A stretch of 64,000 bases of DNA from Acridotheres tristis (GCA_037013685.1 CM072899.1:5064479-5128478); one strand, 5' to 3'. Shown: positions 1 to 14,500, numbered from the stretch's first letter. Numbers and translations: made by a program. The notes: generated by a model not told the origin, from the letters alone.

Positions 1-135
1 TCCATTGTTTTGATTTTCTGATTAAATTTTAAAATTACCTTTACTATTTCTATTGTTTCTCTGCATATATATTCATGGTCTCATCGGGGAAGATCCTTTT
101 CATTTGCTATTTGTAGCGTGTTGACCCATAAATGG

Positions 136-153
136 AATTTATTTATTTATTTT
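136..153. repeat. short ATTT simple repeat
   Basis: About four copies of ATTT in a row, in AT-rich unique sequence. It is too short to mark a transposon tail on its own. Seen directly. Confidence 0.7.
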
Positions 154-3100
154 GATAAGTGCCCTATGGTGATCCTTGCTTGCTGAGATGTTCTAGGTAG
201 GAAAAAAAAATTAGAGAAAAGTTGTCTATTTTTGAAGGTAAATACAAAGAAAATGAATTACTTTCTAGTGGTCGTACACTGGATTTGTGGTGGAATTGAG
301 AATAAAGCCAAAACTTCTCTAATTCAGTCCTACCCCAAAGGGGTGCAGTATATGTCATGTGCCCTGAAACACCCCCCTGGTAGGTGCCTTTGCTGTCACT
401 GAGGAAGGGGAGAAACTATAATGTAAATTTGGTAGCATGGGATTATGAAATATGGCCCAAATGAATGACTTGCCTTCCTAGAAGCCCAGCCCATGACAGA
501 GATTTTATATTCCTAAGGAGGCTTTGTTCCGAGGATCTTGGGTCGATTTCCAGCCTTTTCTGACTCATTGCACAAATGCTGTGATGTGTGCCTACCTCTT
601 TTTTTTGGAGGATTGCTGCTGCTTCCGATGCTGTTTTCTGGCTCTGCCCTTCTGCTGAGAGACAGCAGAATCAGAGTCTGTGCCAGCTGCTCGGTTGGTG
701 GAAGAGCTCAGTGCCTCAGATCCTTGGTGTGCTCTCTCTGGAACGGTTTATCTTTAATTACGGGTTCTAGAAGAGCAGTTTTTGTAAGCAGCAATCCTCA
801 CCACCTCATGGCAACCTCAGTGTGCTCCCACTGTTAAGCTTCTGTGGGGTTAAATCCTGTGGGTCATCATGCCCAGGGGTTTGTCTGGACACTCTCTTGT
901 CCTGGTTCAGAGAATAATCCTCTTGCTCTACACGTGGCAATGTCTTGCCATACAATCAAACTAAGACTATTGCAGACACTCACTTCTCTGATGATATATT
1001 AATTTCCAAGCTGAACTGATTCACATCCTGATTATACCTATGTCTTATTTCTTAACTGTGTCCTTTTTGTCCCTCATCAGGATGACCCTGATGCCTTTCC
1101 TTTCATCCAGGTGATAGTTCAGCAGGCATAAAATAACTATGGCTTCTTCATGACCTTTTTTCTCCCTTCTGCCTGTCTTTGTAGCCCTCCTTGCAGTTTT
1201 GGTGAATAATTTTGTGCACAGATTACAGAATTATGTGCTTTATTTGGCATCTGCCATTGCTGGTTCTTGGAAGTGTTGAACACTGCCAGGAGTGACTGGT
1301 GAGGAGCTCCATCCTGTCTCACTTTGAGCAGGAAGTGCCACTGTTCACTCCTCAGCCATTCCTTACCACCATCCTTGTCCTCCCCAGTTAGATAAGGAAA
1401 TATCTCTGGTATCAAAATAAATGCTTGGATATACAGATTAAGCTAAATATAGGGCATTTTATTTATCTAGAAATTAAATTATAATATAACTCCCTTCAAG
1501 GTTTCCCTTGCATCCTACAACTCTGTTAAATTCATGATAGATTTTTTCCATTTTCTATTTACCTCTAAGTCTGTTATCTTCAAGGATTTTTGTTCAAATC
1601 TGGATCTAAAGAGGGTGGATAAATTTTTTACACTTGCTGTAAATTTTCTCAAGGGTTAGTTTATAACAAACCTACAACAATAGAAAATGGCTTTGAAGAC
1701 TCACAATTTGCTTGCAGACTGAAAAGACCCTGAGGTAAGAGAACAGCTAAGACTTCTGTCATAACAATAGATGCTTCTATATCTACTGAGATAGAGAAGA
1801 TCCTGTAAGAAACATTTGGGATAAATTAGTACCTCTAAACTGTAGTAATGTCATTTAAAGGACTGCTTTTTGCAGCACTTTGTCTCTCAGCAATGCATTG
1901 GGGTAATAATTCTGGACAAACTCAGAATGGATCTGCTCACCTTGGAATTTGGAATATATTGGTTATATTCAGAAAGGTGGTTTTTTGAAGGTTAAGGTTG
2001 CAGGGATTCTCACTGCTTGGAAATGAGAATCCTGCACCTGAAAATATGAAGTATGTACTGTTTTTCACTTCAGTTACCTTACAGTTTTGTTGAATCCTAT
2101 TTGCAAGAGCAGGATGAACTAAACAATAATAAAACTAGGAGCTTTTTTTCCAAATGATGACTTTGCCTTGATGAATAAGCAGCATATCTCCAAATAATTT
2201 CCTTCATGTCTTTTGCTGTTAAAGTTACTTAAAAAGACAATCAACCAAAAAAGTGTCTGGGCAGAGTCAACAGCTTGTACTTTAGAATCTAGAACTCTAC
2301 TGTGGGAATATGTCTCAGTTACCAGATTTTTCTAATTTGGATGAGATTTCACAAAATGGGGATTAGAATAGCAGTGTGTACCAACCTTCAGGAGACCTTT
2401 AGCATTTTATAAAGTACCACAGCTTTATAAAGGTTATGAGGACAAAGCCACCCATCAGGAGAAATTGAGTAAAAACACTTCAGGGGCCATTCTGCCCCTG
2501 TGTGAGTGTGACATTCCCATTAATACACAGAAATCACATCACTCAAAAGAAGAACAGTTTTGATAGCATGTTTTATTGGTAGCATATTGTTATTACAATC
2601 ATTTATGCAAAATGATAGGAAGTGAAATGTTGCCAGAAAAATCACTACAGGCTGCTCTGAATGTGGATGCTCAAGCCTGTGAAAAGCCACTGTTGCATTT
2701 TACCAGCCCAAGACGGGGCCTGGAAATGAATATATATTTCTGGTCCTTTGAGATGTAATGACTTGTGAAAGGTACAGACATGAGGGAGAAATCAGTGGAA
2801 AATCAGCTCTGTTTTCACTCTCCTGTCCCATTCCAGAGAAGAAAACACTTGCACCTTCAGTCTTTGCAGTTTTCTAGGACTGAAGCTCAGAGATTTATAA
2901 ATCTCTTCTGGCCAATGTAAGTTTTCCATTTTGGAAGGCATCTAAGTGCATGGTCAGATTACAAACGGTTAAACAGACAAGACACTGAGCTTTAGCTGAA
3001 AGGCAGGGACCATATTTCCTTGTGGATATAAAGTGAGGTACCTCAAGCTGCTCTGAAGGTTGCAGCTTTTAAAGCTCTCTTAACTCTCTCAGTTGTCAGT

Positions 3101-4690
3101 CTCAGCCATAACCTGCATTGTGTCTGCCTCATAGGCATTATGTAGGGACACTGGATAATCCAGCACTAGCAATGACTTCTTAATTTTCGGGTATAAAAGG
3201 TTTTTATCTTTGTAAATGAAGTTTTGCAGAACTGACCCCACTTACATGTTTGGTATTTAGGCATTGAAGTCCTCCAGCAGAGAAATAGGAACACAAATAT
3301 TTTGTTTGCTCACTGGAGTTGTGCTTCACTAAATGACAATCCATGCTGCCATGAGGTTGCATGGGCTGGTATACAGGAATGTTCACAAAATTGTATAAAT
3401 TGTAGTAATTCAGCATCCCTTCTGCCCTTCAGTGTTCTCACTGGGTGAAGGTTTGGGAATCTCGTTCATGGCTCTTGGCTATAGAATCCTGATCATGTTC
3501 TTTGCAGTTCAAGGTTGTGGGTGGATGCACATTTTTTTCCATTTTTTTCTTCTTTTTTAAATGAATCATCACAGAGGTTTTTCACAGAAATGCCTTCCAG
3601 TCAGGAAACTTCTTATTGGGTCTGTTGAGCAGAGGGAATGGTTGGCTCAGACATGAAAAGAAATCTGTGAGGGGCAAAGTTCATCCAGCTCCACAAACGC
3701 TCCCAGCGAGCCAGAAGAGTGACAAGGTGACATGGGTAAGATAGCTTTACCTCAAGATACTTCATGTTATTGATACCAACCATTATTCAAGATATTTCAA
3801 GAATTGCTAACCTGTGGCCTTCATATGGCTGAGGCCTTGGAGACCCACAATAAATTGCAAAAGAATTTCATGCACCTTAAAGGAACATCTACGATGCCAT
3901 CCATGAGTCACTGTGAAAAAGAGATGAACATTACAGCAGTGGGAAAACACCCTCAAAAACAACACAAAATTAGGTACAGAATCTATTTGTCTGCTGTACA
4001 GTACTGTGCAGACTCATCCAAGCTCGTGCACTGGGTGGTTTTCCCGTTTGCAGAATCATGATGATTTTTTCTTTACCATGTTTTCAACAAATATGCCCGT
4101 TGCTTAAAATTCACTAGAACAAGTGATTTGCAAGCAAAATTGTCAGCTGTTTGCTTACCCTTTAAATTAAGTAGCTCACAAAGTAATCTACTACAGTGGT
4201 AAAATCAATGTAAAATGCATTACTCTAACTCCCAACAAAATAAAATCGGTGCTTTGTAAAACAGCCCAGCTATTCACAGGACTAAACTCTGCTGTCACTC
4301 GGATTCCTGTGGAGCTCCTGGAGCTGATGAGTTCACACGGGTGCAGATGAATGCACAATGATGTTCTCTATCTGCCTTTTGAAGATGTGCCTGCAGCCAG
4401 CAGGAGGCATTAGCAAATCCGTGAGGAATATTGCAGGAAGAGCAGAGGAATGTTCTGCTGCTTTCAACAACTTTTCCAGGGCCTTTGGAAAGTCATGGGA
4501 AAACTGCTTCATTCTACAGTAGCCCATGGCTTTCACAGCCTGAGGATTAGCCCCTACTCCTGCAGAGAGCACAAGTGCCTGCCCGTGGTTAGCAGCGAGC
4601 TCAGGGCTTGCTGACTCTGGTTAATGTGCATTTCTTACACAGAGATGGTGCAAGATGTAATGTGGCTGTGCTGAGTGTCTAAATATGCAT

Positions 4691-4712
4691 TCCAGGCCTT
4701 GTAAAGCCTGGA
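4691..4712. repeat. small inverted repeat (7-bp arms)
   Basis: TCCAGGC and GCCTGGA form a perfect 7-bp stem around an 8-base loop. A stem this short is common by chance, and no function is inferred. Seen directly. Confidence 0.5.
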
Positions 4713-6658
4713 GTTAAATGGGGAGACTCTGCCCCCTCAGATGGAGCAGGGTGTGTGTGCAAGGACTGAGCTTCCCCCTACATTGTGCTGTGTCCAGAGA
4801 CATTCTCTCTGCTCATGTGCTAAGAATCCAATCTTCTGACAGCAGGAAAACACAAACAAGTGCAGAAGGGGATGTGGGTTCCTGCAGCAAGGGCTAGAAA
4901 GAATATTTTTTGTCACTTAAAGCAAAGCAGACAAGGTAGCACATCCCACAGGACACTAATGAGCCACCTGATAACACCAAGTGCACACCTGACCTCCTGA
5001 CACGGGAAGCAAGGATGACAGATGTACTGTCAAAATACAAATCTATCAACTTCATCATGTAAATCTACCCACAGATGCTTTACAGTAGAGATCTGAGGGC
5101 AAACAAACATTTTAACTTACAGAGTAACCTTGTAAACAGGAACTTTTTACAAAAGACTCCAGTTAATAATTTATGAATTGTAACAGTGTCACGAGAAAAG
5201 AATACTGAGCATTGATTTTTGGCATTGAATGACAACAAAGCCAATCCCCCAGTTTCTACAATAACGATGCACTCACTGTTCCAGTGTTGGGGTGTATTGA
5301 TATTCATATTGCATTTGCATAAAATCCTGTCTCTCATCTTTTATATTATTCATTTGATGCTTTCCATCTCTTTCTCAATTGTGTTGAGTTCTTCCCTTAA
5401 AGACAAAGATTTCTATTCTGCAAGTGGGGAGGCATCTCAGAGTCACTTCAGGATTCTGATTTTTGCTCTTTAATTAGGTCTGTAAAGAATTTGGTGCTTA
5501 GATTAGGAATTAATTTTGTTTTCTTGTTTATAAGTAATTTATTGTGACCTCTTGAAATGATAGTGTTTGCCTGTGTGAAGACAGTTATTTTTCCAAGATG
5601 TGACAAGCACAGTTTTTAATTAGATTAGGGTAATCATGTCAAAAAAGGAACTTTCTTTTATGAAGCACAGGGATATTTGCATTCTTTTAGTAAAACCTCT
5701 TTTTTTCCCACATGATTGGAAATTAAGCCTAGCAACGAATAGATCTGGAGTGTTGGAATTCATGCAAGAAGAAATTTTTTAAGCTGTTTATAATACCTTT
5801 CAAGACTCTTCTTACAGAGCTGCATTTGTGGTACATGTTTATTTATGATTAATGTATCAATATTTTAGTTTCTATTTTAGAGAGGCTTTATTCAAATATC
5901 TGCAAGTATTTTTGCAGATAAACTTTTAAAATATGGATTTGGTATAGCTCTAAATGTTGTGCCTTTCCCCCCTTATACCCTTGAGCAGTGATGGCACAAA
6001 TCCAATTCCTTTTGGACATCCTCTCTTTGGGGAAAGACCCTGATGGATGGGGAAGGATGGCTGGGCTATGTGGGGAGGCTTTTCTGTGTTGTGTTGACAT
6101 GAATTCATTAATAGAATCTTGGTTTATCCACTGGAGTTCTGGATTCATGGCACGAAAAAGGTGTGGGGTTTTCAACAAGATCCAAAGCCCCCATAAGCAC
6201 CTTTGAAGATATTTTAGTTAATAGTTCTGATGAGGCTATTTGAGTCTGCCAAATCAAATCAGGTTTTGCTCCTCCTTTAGAGAGAGGTATTTCTGTAGAG
6301 CTGTGGTTTAATGGGCTGATGGCAGTTTCAGAGATGCTACAGTTTTCTGAATTGCTGCAGGTGCACTGATGGGTGAGACCCTATAGGCCTATTCTGAGCC
6401 ATTAATGCTCACCACATCAAGAATATTTCAGCAGAGTTATGTTCCTGGATCATTGATCTGCTGGTCCATAGGTGTGCAGAGTTATGTTCTGTCAGACAAG
6501 CTGAAAGAGGCAGGAATGTTTTCTGTATTCTCCAACAATATTTTTTTTTCTCTTATGGGAGGCTCAATTCAAAGATTGCTTTGGAGATTCTAGAAGTGTT
6601 TTTAACGAAGGAATGACATTATTGAGCCTACCAATTGTGTTTTCTCTGCTTGACAAGT

Positions 6659-6708
6659 AGCTATATATATATATGTAGCTGCTATTCATATATATATTAA
6701 TGAATAGC
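6659..6708. repeat. AT dinucleotide run flanked by two adjacent inverted repeats
   Basis: An AT run at 6661-6674 sits between AGCTA (6659-6663) and TAGCT (6676-6680). Immediately after it, GCTATTCAT (6681-6689) pairs perfectly with ATGAATAGC (6700-6708) around a 10-base AT loop. Two potential hairpins therefore stand side by side within 50 bp. AT-rich inverted repeats of this kind can extrude as cruciforms and are often length-variable. The arms are seen directly; the structural behaviour is general knowledge. Confidence 0.75.
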
Positions 6709-8354
6709 CTGTGAAATTACAAAGTATTTCCCTTCTTAATGCTTTTTCCCACTGAACATTATGTTCTAGAGTGTGATTCCTTGTATCCTCAGATCTAGGA
6801 CAAATCAATATTTGATGAATGACAAAGTCAGTCCTTTAATTTTTTTTTTGTCTTTCAAGTTCATAAATGTCCTGTTCTGCACCTATGGGGTTTGGCTCTC
6901 AGCTGATTTCAGGGAGTGGCCAAGCTGGAGGCAGGCAGACAGTGTCACCAGTTTGAGAGGAATGCTGGATTTGGTGCTGCTCCAGCCAGAGACCTGCCAT
7001 GGAGATTGTGTTTGAGATGCAGCTTCAGGCTGTGACACACAAGCGATGCCAAGCTGGTTGAATGAATGCAGCTTGGTAAATGTAGTGGATATCTTGGTGT
7101 GATCCATAGAAATCCTGCAGGAATGATGGAGCCCAAATGTTTTCCATCAATGTTGGAAAGCAATTCTATCCCTCTCTGCTTTATTGCTTGTGACAGTGAG
7201 TGCTGAGAAGCCAGGGCTGTTCCCATCCTGTCCCCAGGGCACAGATCCAAGGGAGAAGCCAGACTGTGGTGTTTCCCTAGTGTGGATTCCTGCAGCCCAA
7301 CTGCCTACAACCCAGTCTGCTGTGTAGCAAGCAGGTAATGTGAGATGTGAGAGCTTTGCCAACTTGTCTATCAAATATTGACTGTGTGCAGCTACTGTGA
7401 GCCTTTACAGGCAGTGGAAAACTTGGCTGCGTGGTAAAAGCTGCTGCTATGCTCATTCAACCCGAGATGTAGATCTAAATTTTCCTCATTTCTGTTCTCC
7501 TTCTCCTTCCACTCCTTATAGCCAAGCTGTGCATAAACACACATTCAAAAGGCAATGGAGAGATAACCATTAAATCTCCTGCACTGCTCTTGCATGGACA
7601 GAATTAGATGAGAGTCATTTATCCTTTCAAAACAGCACAATTTGTTCCTCAGGAACATTTACAGTATTGTGCAGCCAGGGAAACTCTTCATGAGAGCATT
7701 TGGTTCTTACAGACAGGTGCTGTAGGATGGTTTCCTGTAAAGGGCTAAAGGTTTGCCAACAGCTCATTAGCTGCCATCCTGACATAGCAGAGCCTCCCTG
7801 AGAGGAGTGGGAGCCTGGTGGTTCACTGACCTTCTCTCAGCTGTCTGTGGTGGTAGAGCTCACAGCAAGCCACTGTGGAAACCCCTGGAAGGGTTTCCTT
7901 CCATGCTGCTGGCAAGGCTGTGACACTCTGAGGCTGCAGCATGCGTGGCACAGCAGAACCTGCATTTTTACTTTTGCTGTTGGCCCTGGTTACAGCTTCT
8001 GCTGGGATGGATTTGCATCGCTGGTAGATGAAAGCATGACTGGCATGTAAGGGAGAGCCAGTGTCAGGAGGGAGACAGGTAGGGATTTTCCAGTGGCAGA
8101 GGAATCAGCTGCTAGCTTTTATCCCTCTCCAGCACTGGCTTAGCCAGTTGGGTGCTGTAAAGGAACAAGGAGAATCCCATTGATGAGTATTTTGCTTATT
8201 TGTGTGGCAGGGAAAGACTGAATGCACAATGCTGTGCTGCAGTCAGATTGCAGGAAGGGAGAGAAAGACAATGCTAGATGAGAAATGGTGGAATGTAAGC
8301 ACTGTTTTTAAAACCTCTTTCTAATTTTTCTAAATTATCTTGATATTCAGAGGA
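6709..8354. other. gene-free unique sequence
   Basis: Short overlapping open frames occur on both strands around 6770-7370, all below about 100 codons and none recognisable. No repeat family was identified. I see nothing else here. Confidence 0.55.
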
Positions 8355-8500
8355 AGAATCATAGAATAACCTAGGTTGGAAGAGAACCTCAAGGATCATC
8401 AAGGTCCAGCTCCTGGTCCTGTACACAAGAGCCCCAAAAATCACACCATGTGCTGGAGAGTGTTGTCTAAACACTTCTTGAATCTTCAATCTTGTAGGTT
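8355..8500 (-). mobile_element. CR1 LINE 3' end fragment, antisense
   Basis: The plus strand begins AGAATCATAGAAT, then a CTAGGTTGGAAGAGAACC block, then an AGGATCATCAAGGTCCAGCTC-like block, and a CACACCATGTGC stretch with a CTAAACACTTCTTGAA block. That order is the reverse complement of an avian CR1 3' end, so the element points to the minus strand. It is truncated at its 5' side, as is usual for CR1. The right-hand limit near 8500 is approximate because similarity fades. Divergence looks higher than in the copy at 28096, so this is probably an older subfamily. Confidence 0.85.
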
Positions 8501-11500
8501 ATAGTAGTGTTAACTGAAGGTAAAATGTAATACTTCATTCGATATTATGAGTGACAACCCTTTCCTTTTCATGTGTTTCCTAAATAAAACGTTGGATTTG
8601 CCGAGGCATTCCTTTATAATTGAAAGTATTACTAAAATCTAAAATAATTTTATTCGGCTTTGTAAGCCAACAAGAACTTTTCTTACTTTGTATTTGGTTT
8701 CTGCAACCCAAGGAGACTGTCTTCTGTGGCCCTGGAGATGTCTCTGCAAATCTTAATAAATCCTCAAACTTCACTTAATGTCTGATGTGTATTAGTCACA
8801 TGTGAGTTTAATCGCCATTATGAGAGCCTATCGTGGGTCATGGTGAGCCATTTCCCTTGGAAATAATTACCCTCAGTTGCAGCATAATGTGTTAATAGAA
8901 TTGCTTTAAAGCAGGAGAGCAGCCCCATTAGCACTTGTCAGTGCTCCGTGTATTTTCAGGATGTCTCTCACTTCTATTGTGAGCCATTAGAATGCACAGG
9001 GCTGGGATGCAGTAAATAGTGTGGTGCACGCTGGCAGCTGTGAGCAATGAACTGACAAGTGATTTATTCCAAAGGAGGCACCTAACACTCCAAAGGGGGC
9101 TGTTTCCCAGGCTTGCTCCAGCTCTGCAGCCCAGGTGAAGTGGTCTGTGTCACTGCTCCTTCCTGGCTCTGCTTGGGCTGTCAGAGCTGCTGAACCAGGC
9201 AGTGCTGCTGCACATGCCAGCAGTGGTCCACTGTAAGCTTTTCTAAGATCAAATCACCTCAAAAGCAGAAAATGGAAAGGAAGTGTGAGCAGGAGGCTTC
9301 TCAAACACACAGGAGAGTGTACAGGTGCTGCCACTGTCTGCCCCAGTAATCCTGGAGCTGCCTGAGCAATGTGCAGCTGTTGGAGTGGGGATGTCTGTCC
9401 CAAAGCTGCAGCAAATGGCCAAAGGTGTGTCCTGGGGAGCTCTGGGCTGAGCTCCTGCACATGGAGAAAGTGACTGACCCCATGTCCCACACCCTGTGGA
9501 AGATGGAAAAAATGAAGAGTGCAAGAGGTGCAAGCAAAGGGGAGAGCTGGCAGCATGATGGTATTGCTCAGAAACAGAATTTATTTTCCATGGCATCTGC
9601 AATCTTCCTTCACAAAAGTCTCTGTTCATTACATTAAATTGAAAGCAAATGTAGAAAATACGTGACTATGGTTCAGTATATATTTTCATTGCTTTGCTTT
9701 TGCAATTAACTTGTTGGCATAAAAGTCATTATCTGATGACATTTGGGAGCAAAAAAAACCAATATTGTCTGGGGCAGAGGAATCCTACCCATCTTTGCAG
9801 CAGCCATTAAGACAAACACTTCTCTGGTTTTGTGCAAACAACCTGATCACTTTTTGGCAATTTAAATCAGCTGCTTTCATCATCATGCTCCAGACTCTAT
9901 CCCAATGCCAAAGGTTGATAAGTAATAAATGTTCAAGTCAAAGCTGACCTAATGCAGGCCTCCCAGAGCTTCAAAAAAGCTCACAATATTTCAGCCACAG
10001 CAGGTGCAGTCTGTAATCCTTTATTAAAAACTCCTGCCACACATCCCCCCAACATGTGGTGGGGTCTTATGCAGATTAAATCTGACATGCTACGAAGTCA
10101 GTACAACCTTTTCCTTACTCCTAATTAAAGGAAAGCCAGCCAAGAACAGAATGAAATACTCCTAAAGAGAAATGTGAGGCAGGTGGGGAGAAATGATTGT
10201 TTTGTGTGGCAATCACTAAGCTTCAGGTTCACAAGATGGGGAAGGTGTTTGACCTGCTGTTCTTCCTGTGTGTGTGCTTAAATTAAATCGTAGGCTTTCT
10301 GTGAAAGGTAACTGACTTTGTTTAATTAAAAGCCTCTCTCCTGTTCTACCTGGACTTCTAATTCCAGCACGATGTGTAGGCACACGGTGCTTTGTCTTCT
10401 CAGGGTAATTAGACTTAGTAATGCAGCTGTCCTGTTTACAGTGTAAATCCCCCTAATGATGAATGGAGTAGACTTTTGGAGAAACCCTGATGATACTTCA
10501 GACAGGGAGAGTGGATGATCTTTGCAAATAACTGGTGGGTAGAAAGTAAATCATTATCTGCTAATAAGCCTCTGATTGCTGGGTGTTTTGTACTGTAGAA
10601 GATTAGAGAATTTGACTTTGCTTTATTTTAGTCCTGGCTGCAGAGCTGGAGCACGAACAGGAGTAACTGGTTTGTTTATGGGTGAGATTCTGACCTTGAC
10701 TTGAGAACCTCTTTGAGAGTTCACACTATGGCAGAAGCTCTTCTGTGGTGCTGGTGAGAAAAATGTGACAAAAAGGCTTTAGAAATGGGTAGTCTCTAGT
10801 AATATTGGGGGCAGATTCTGTGCTGTGAGGCACCCACTGACCTCAACCAGGTGAGAGGACCTGTTTAAACACTCTATAACCAAATAGCAGGAGACCTCTG
10901 TGTCCCAAAAACCCAGAGCATCAGGAGAGAGAGCTGATTAAGGGTGGAATGAGGACGTGCTTTTACCCTTGTTTGCAGGTGAGTTCCTGAGGAGAGCAGA
11001 ATGTGCCAACTGTACTCCCTGACTTCTGCTGAGGCAGAGCTGGGGACCAGGAGGGGGAGGTCACTTCAGCTGTCAGATTTCAGAGACCTGAGACTGCCCA
11101 GCAGGGGAGAGAGGAGGAACATATGGTGTGGTGGGAGGAGGTGACAGTGGCAGTGAAGATCAAGAAATATAATGAGAAGCAAACTTTTTGTGGGGTGCTG
11201 CCTTTAGGATTGTGGTATCAGAGGGCAGGAACTGGTGAGATGGGGCTGTTTGTGCAAAGGGGAATCAAATAAGGCAAAGACAGGAACTATGAACAGGGAT
11301 GAGCCTTGGGATGGAAATTGCTTTCTGACAGATGTGTTCTTCCTCTCAGCCTGAAGGCCACAGGAGCTGTAGTGTGAACTGGAGGAGCATCTTAAAGATG
11401 GATGTTCAGTGTCCATAGGTTGCTCACCAGTGAAATAAAACCGGGCCCTCTTGTTGTTCTCTAGGTCTGGCTTTGATTCAGAAGGGGACAGAAGGTATTT

Positions 11501-14500
11501 TTCTGCCACAGATAATTGTATGAGTACAGCCCTGGGAGGAGGGAATGGCCACGGGAAGAGATGTGCCACCAGCCCATCATGCCTGGGACTCATTCACTGG
11601 GACCACAGGGCCAGCTCTGGGAGGAGTTCCTTCAATTGGACAGAATTTCTCCTAATTTCAGCTTATATTCTTCTTGCTCCATTGTATTTCAGTTACAAGG
11701 CATGAGTTGGGAGGCATTACCTTTGCTTGTTACATCTTATATCACACTGCCATTGTGGCTGGTGTAGCCTTGCACAAAATAATTCTCTCTGCAATGTCTG
11801 ATGCTGATCCCAGATGTGTTCAGCCCACCAAAGAGAACTTGAGGACCTCACCATGCTCACTGACCATGGTCCAGAACTTCTGAACATCTGAGTATCTGCT
11901 GCAATTTGTTGTAGAGTTCCTGTGGCTGTTATGGCACCATGGGAATTGTTTCCTAATGCTGAGAAGTTCAAGATTTGAAAAATGCTGTTGCCTCAAATCA
12001 AGACAGAAACCCAAAATCTTCTTATTCATCAGCCGAGGGAATTTAAAGGCTTAATTGAAAAAAACCTGTTTCAGTAAATTGCAATTACTGCAGTTTGAGT
12101 TCAGACTTTTAAGAATGTAAATGAAGTATTTGCTGATCATTATAAATTTCAAAGGAAGAAAGCAGGTCTATGTGAAATTCAGTCTGTTTCAAGTAAAAAA
12201 GTATATTAAAAAGTAGTTTAGGTTATAGATTTTTTCTCCCCAGCTAACAAATTTTTGAACAATTATTCATTTGCAATGTTTTGGATTAGGTGAAATGGCA
12301 TTTTCTGATCTTTCCTCAAAAAATTCCCAAATTGTTTTAATGATCTAACCTACAACACTCTTCTGCAGCTTTTTGCCAATATGTTGGTTTATGTATCATT
12401 ATACTGAAATAATATTAAAAGTTTAGTTCATAATAAAAATAACCTCAAGAGGAAGGAAAATGGATATGGAGTTACATATGAAACACTCTGCAAAAAGTAA
12501 AATGTTCTCTGCAAGGAAATCCGTGCTCCACTTTCAGGTCTGAGACGGTAATAAATTGAGCACAGAACGTTTCACAGACAGTGTCAGATATAAAATATAT
12601 TAATCTTGTCAGAGAGTGTACTAACTCTCCCAGATTTATGATCAGGTGCACTTAAGTGCTGTTCTTCTCATTAATCTTGATTTACAAACAGTAGCCTTCA
12701 GAACAAGGGTCAGAAGAGACAAGAGACTCACGGATGTGTTGCTTGGATAACTCACCTTCCCCTGCTGCCCTGTACCTTTCAATGACACCCTTCCATCTTT
12801 AATTACTGAAAGGTCTTTAATCTTGTCTGAGTAAGGGCAGAATATGATGAATGTGAGGAGTTGCCTGTGCTACTCTGGGTTTGTTTTTTAACAAGAGGTG
12901 TTATGGACGTTGGTGGGAACAGCAAGATAATGACATCTACCACTAGCAGGACTTGATGCTGAGAAAGTTCAAGAGGAGAGGGATGCACTGGGAAGGGGGG
13001 AAAAACAACAGGAGAATTATTGAGTGAAAAACAGCCATGTAGAAAAAATACAGTTTCTGAAGAAATGGCATTTTAAAGTCTGCTTAACACACATAATTTG
13101 TATAAAATCCTGTTCATCTGCAAAAGAACGTCCCTTTGTAATTCTTAAAAGTATGGAGAACTGGAACACCAAGCTTTCACAGGAAATAAACCTGGTAATT
13201 CCACTAGGTGATACTGGAGAAAAATCAGCCTGCAGGCTGGTGTGCTAGGTAGGATAACATCACTGTGGTTTTGTCAAGGTGCTTAACCTGGAGGAGTAAA
13301 TAACAAACCTCCCAAACCTACTTGTGATTTGTAACAGGAATGGAACAAAAAAATTCATCTGGTGAAGCTGCAAAAGTGCCAGATGTGAGAAGGTAGGTGT
13401 ATACCAAATGGAAATGGTTTTTAACTTCCTCTCTGGTATGGTCTGTCATCCAAAAAAATGTCAAGGACTAATTGAAGCATTCAGCATGTTTTTCCTGCTC
13501 TTGCTTTTCTGTACTTCCTCTACAGGAATTGAGCATCTGTATGTTGTGGGCAGTGTGGACTAATGGACTTTGTAGGGCCTCTTCCAGATCTTCCAAATTG
13601 TAGTAGAAACTAGTGACATTTGATATGATGAGGGCTTTGGGAAGAGTTTTGGCATCAGTTACCTGAGTTGTGAATTTAGATCAGAAAGTAAATCCACCTT
13701 AAAGAAATATGCCTGAAGTGTACCAGAGTCTGGACTTGCCTGATATCCACAGGAAAAATATTCCACAGCTATTGATAAGACCCACCTTATTTTCTTCACA
13801 GCTCTCCTAGATGCTTTGTTCTGAGCTTTAAGACCTCTTGAAAGCTCACAGATGCCATGGGGGTTCATGGATGAGAATTCAGACTTTGATGTGGTTGGAG
13901 CTTGAGACACTAATTGCTTTGAAAAATAGAAATGGGGCCTTAAGCTGGCATCAGATACTGGCTGGGAGCCATGGGAAAGACTTGAGCACAAACCAGATAT
14001 GCCCTTGGCAACATAAGCCATGAAATAAGCAGTTGTTCCTCATTCTCAACCAGCTGGAGCTGGTGTACAGTTTCCACACTGAGTTTCAAAACACATTGAG
14101 TTATTATAATCCAGCCCAGAGGTGACAAATTCATGGATTACTGATGCCACCTAAGCAGCCAGACTTTGCAAGGTGTTAGACCCAAGGCACAGCCCTGACA
14201 AATATGAGCAGCATGCTTTTCCACAGAGGGGGAGATGATGTTTCCACGAGCTGTTCAAAGAAATCCTTCCCCTCATCCTGCATTTTGGCCATGCTTGGAT
14301 TCATTCACTTCAGCCTCCTTGGATGCAGTTCAAGCCATCTGCTCCTCTCCAAGAGCTGAGTTCCTGGAGGTGTTCTGGTGTGCTCTGAGTGTCAGTGGTG
14401 GAGAGTGAGGACTCTGTCATCTGCAGGCTGCTGGTAACCAAGCCTGCAGCACCTTCTCCATCTCTCCCAGTCATCCTTCCTGATTAAAGAGAGGAAGAAG

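Larger units (their letters stand above)
1..6650. other. gene-free unique sequence, no CDS supported
   Basis: No open frame exceeds about 100 codons, and none reads as a protein family I know. No CR1 or SINE piece is recognisable. The only local structures seen are a short ATTT run near 136 and a 7-bp hairpin at 4691-4712. The sequence is AT-leaning and CpG-poor by eye. It could be intergenic or intronic. Confidence 0.6.
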
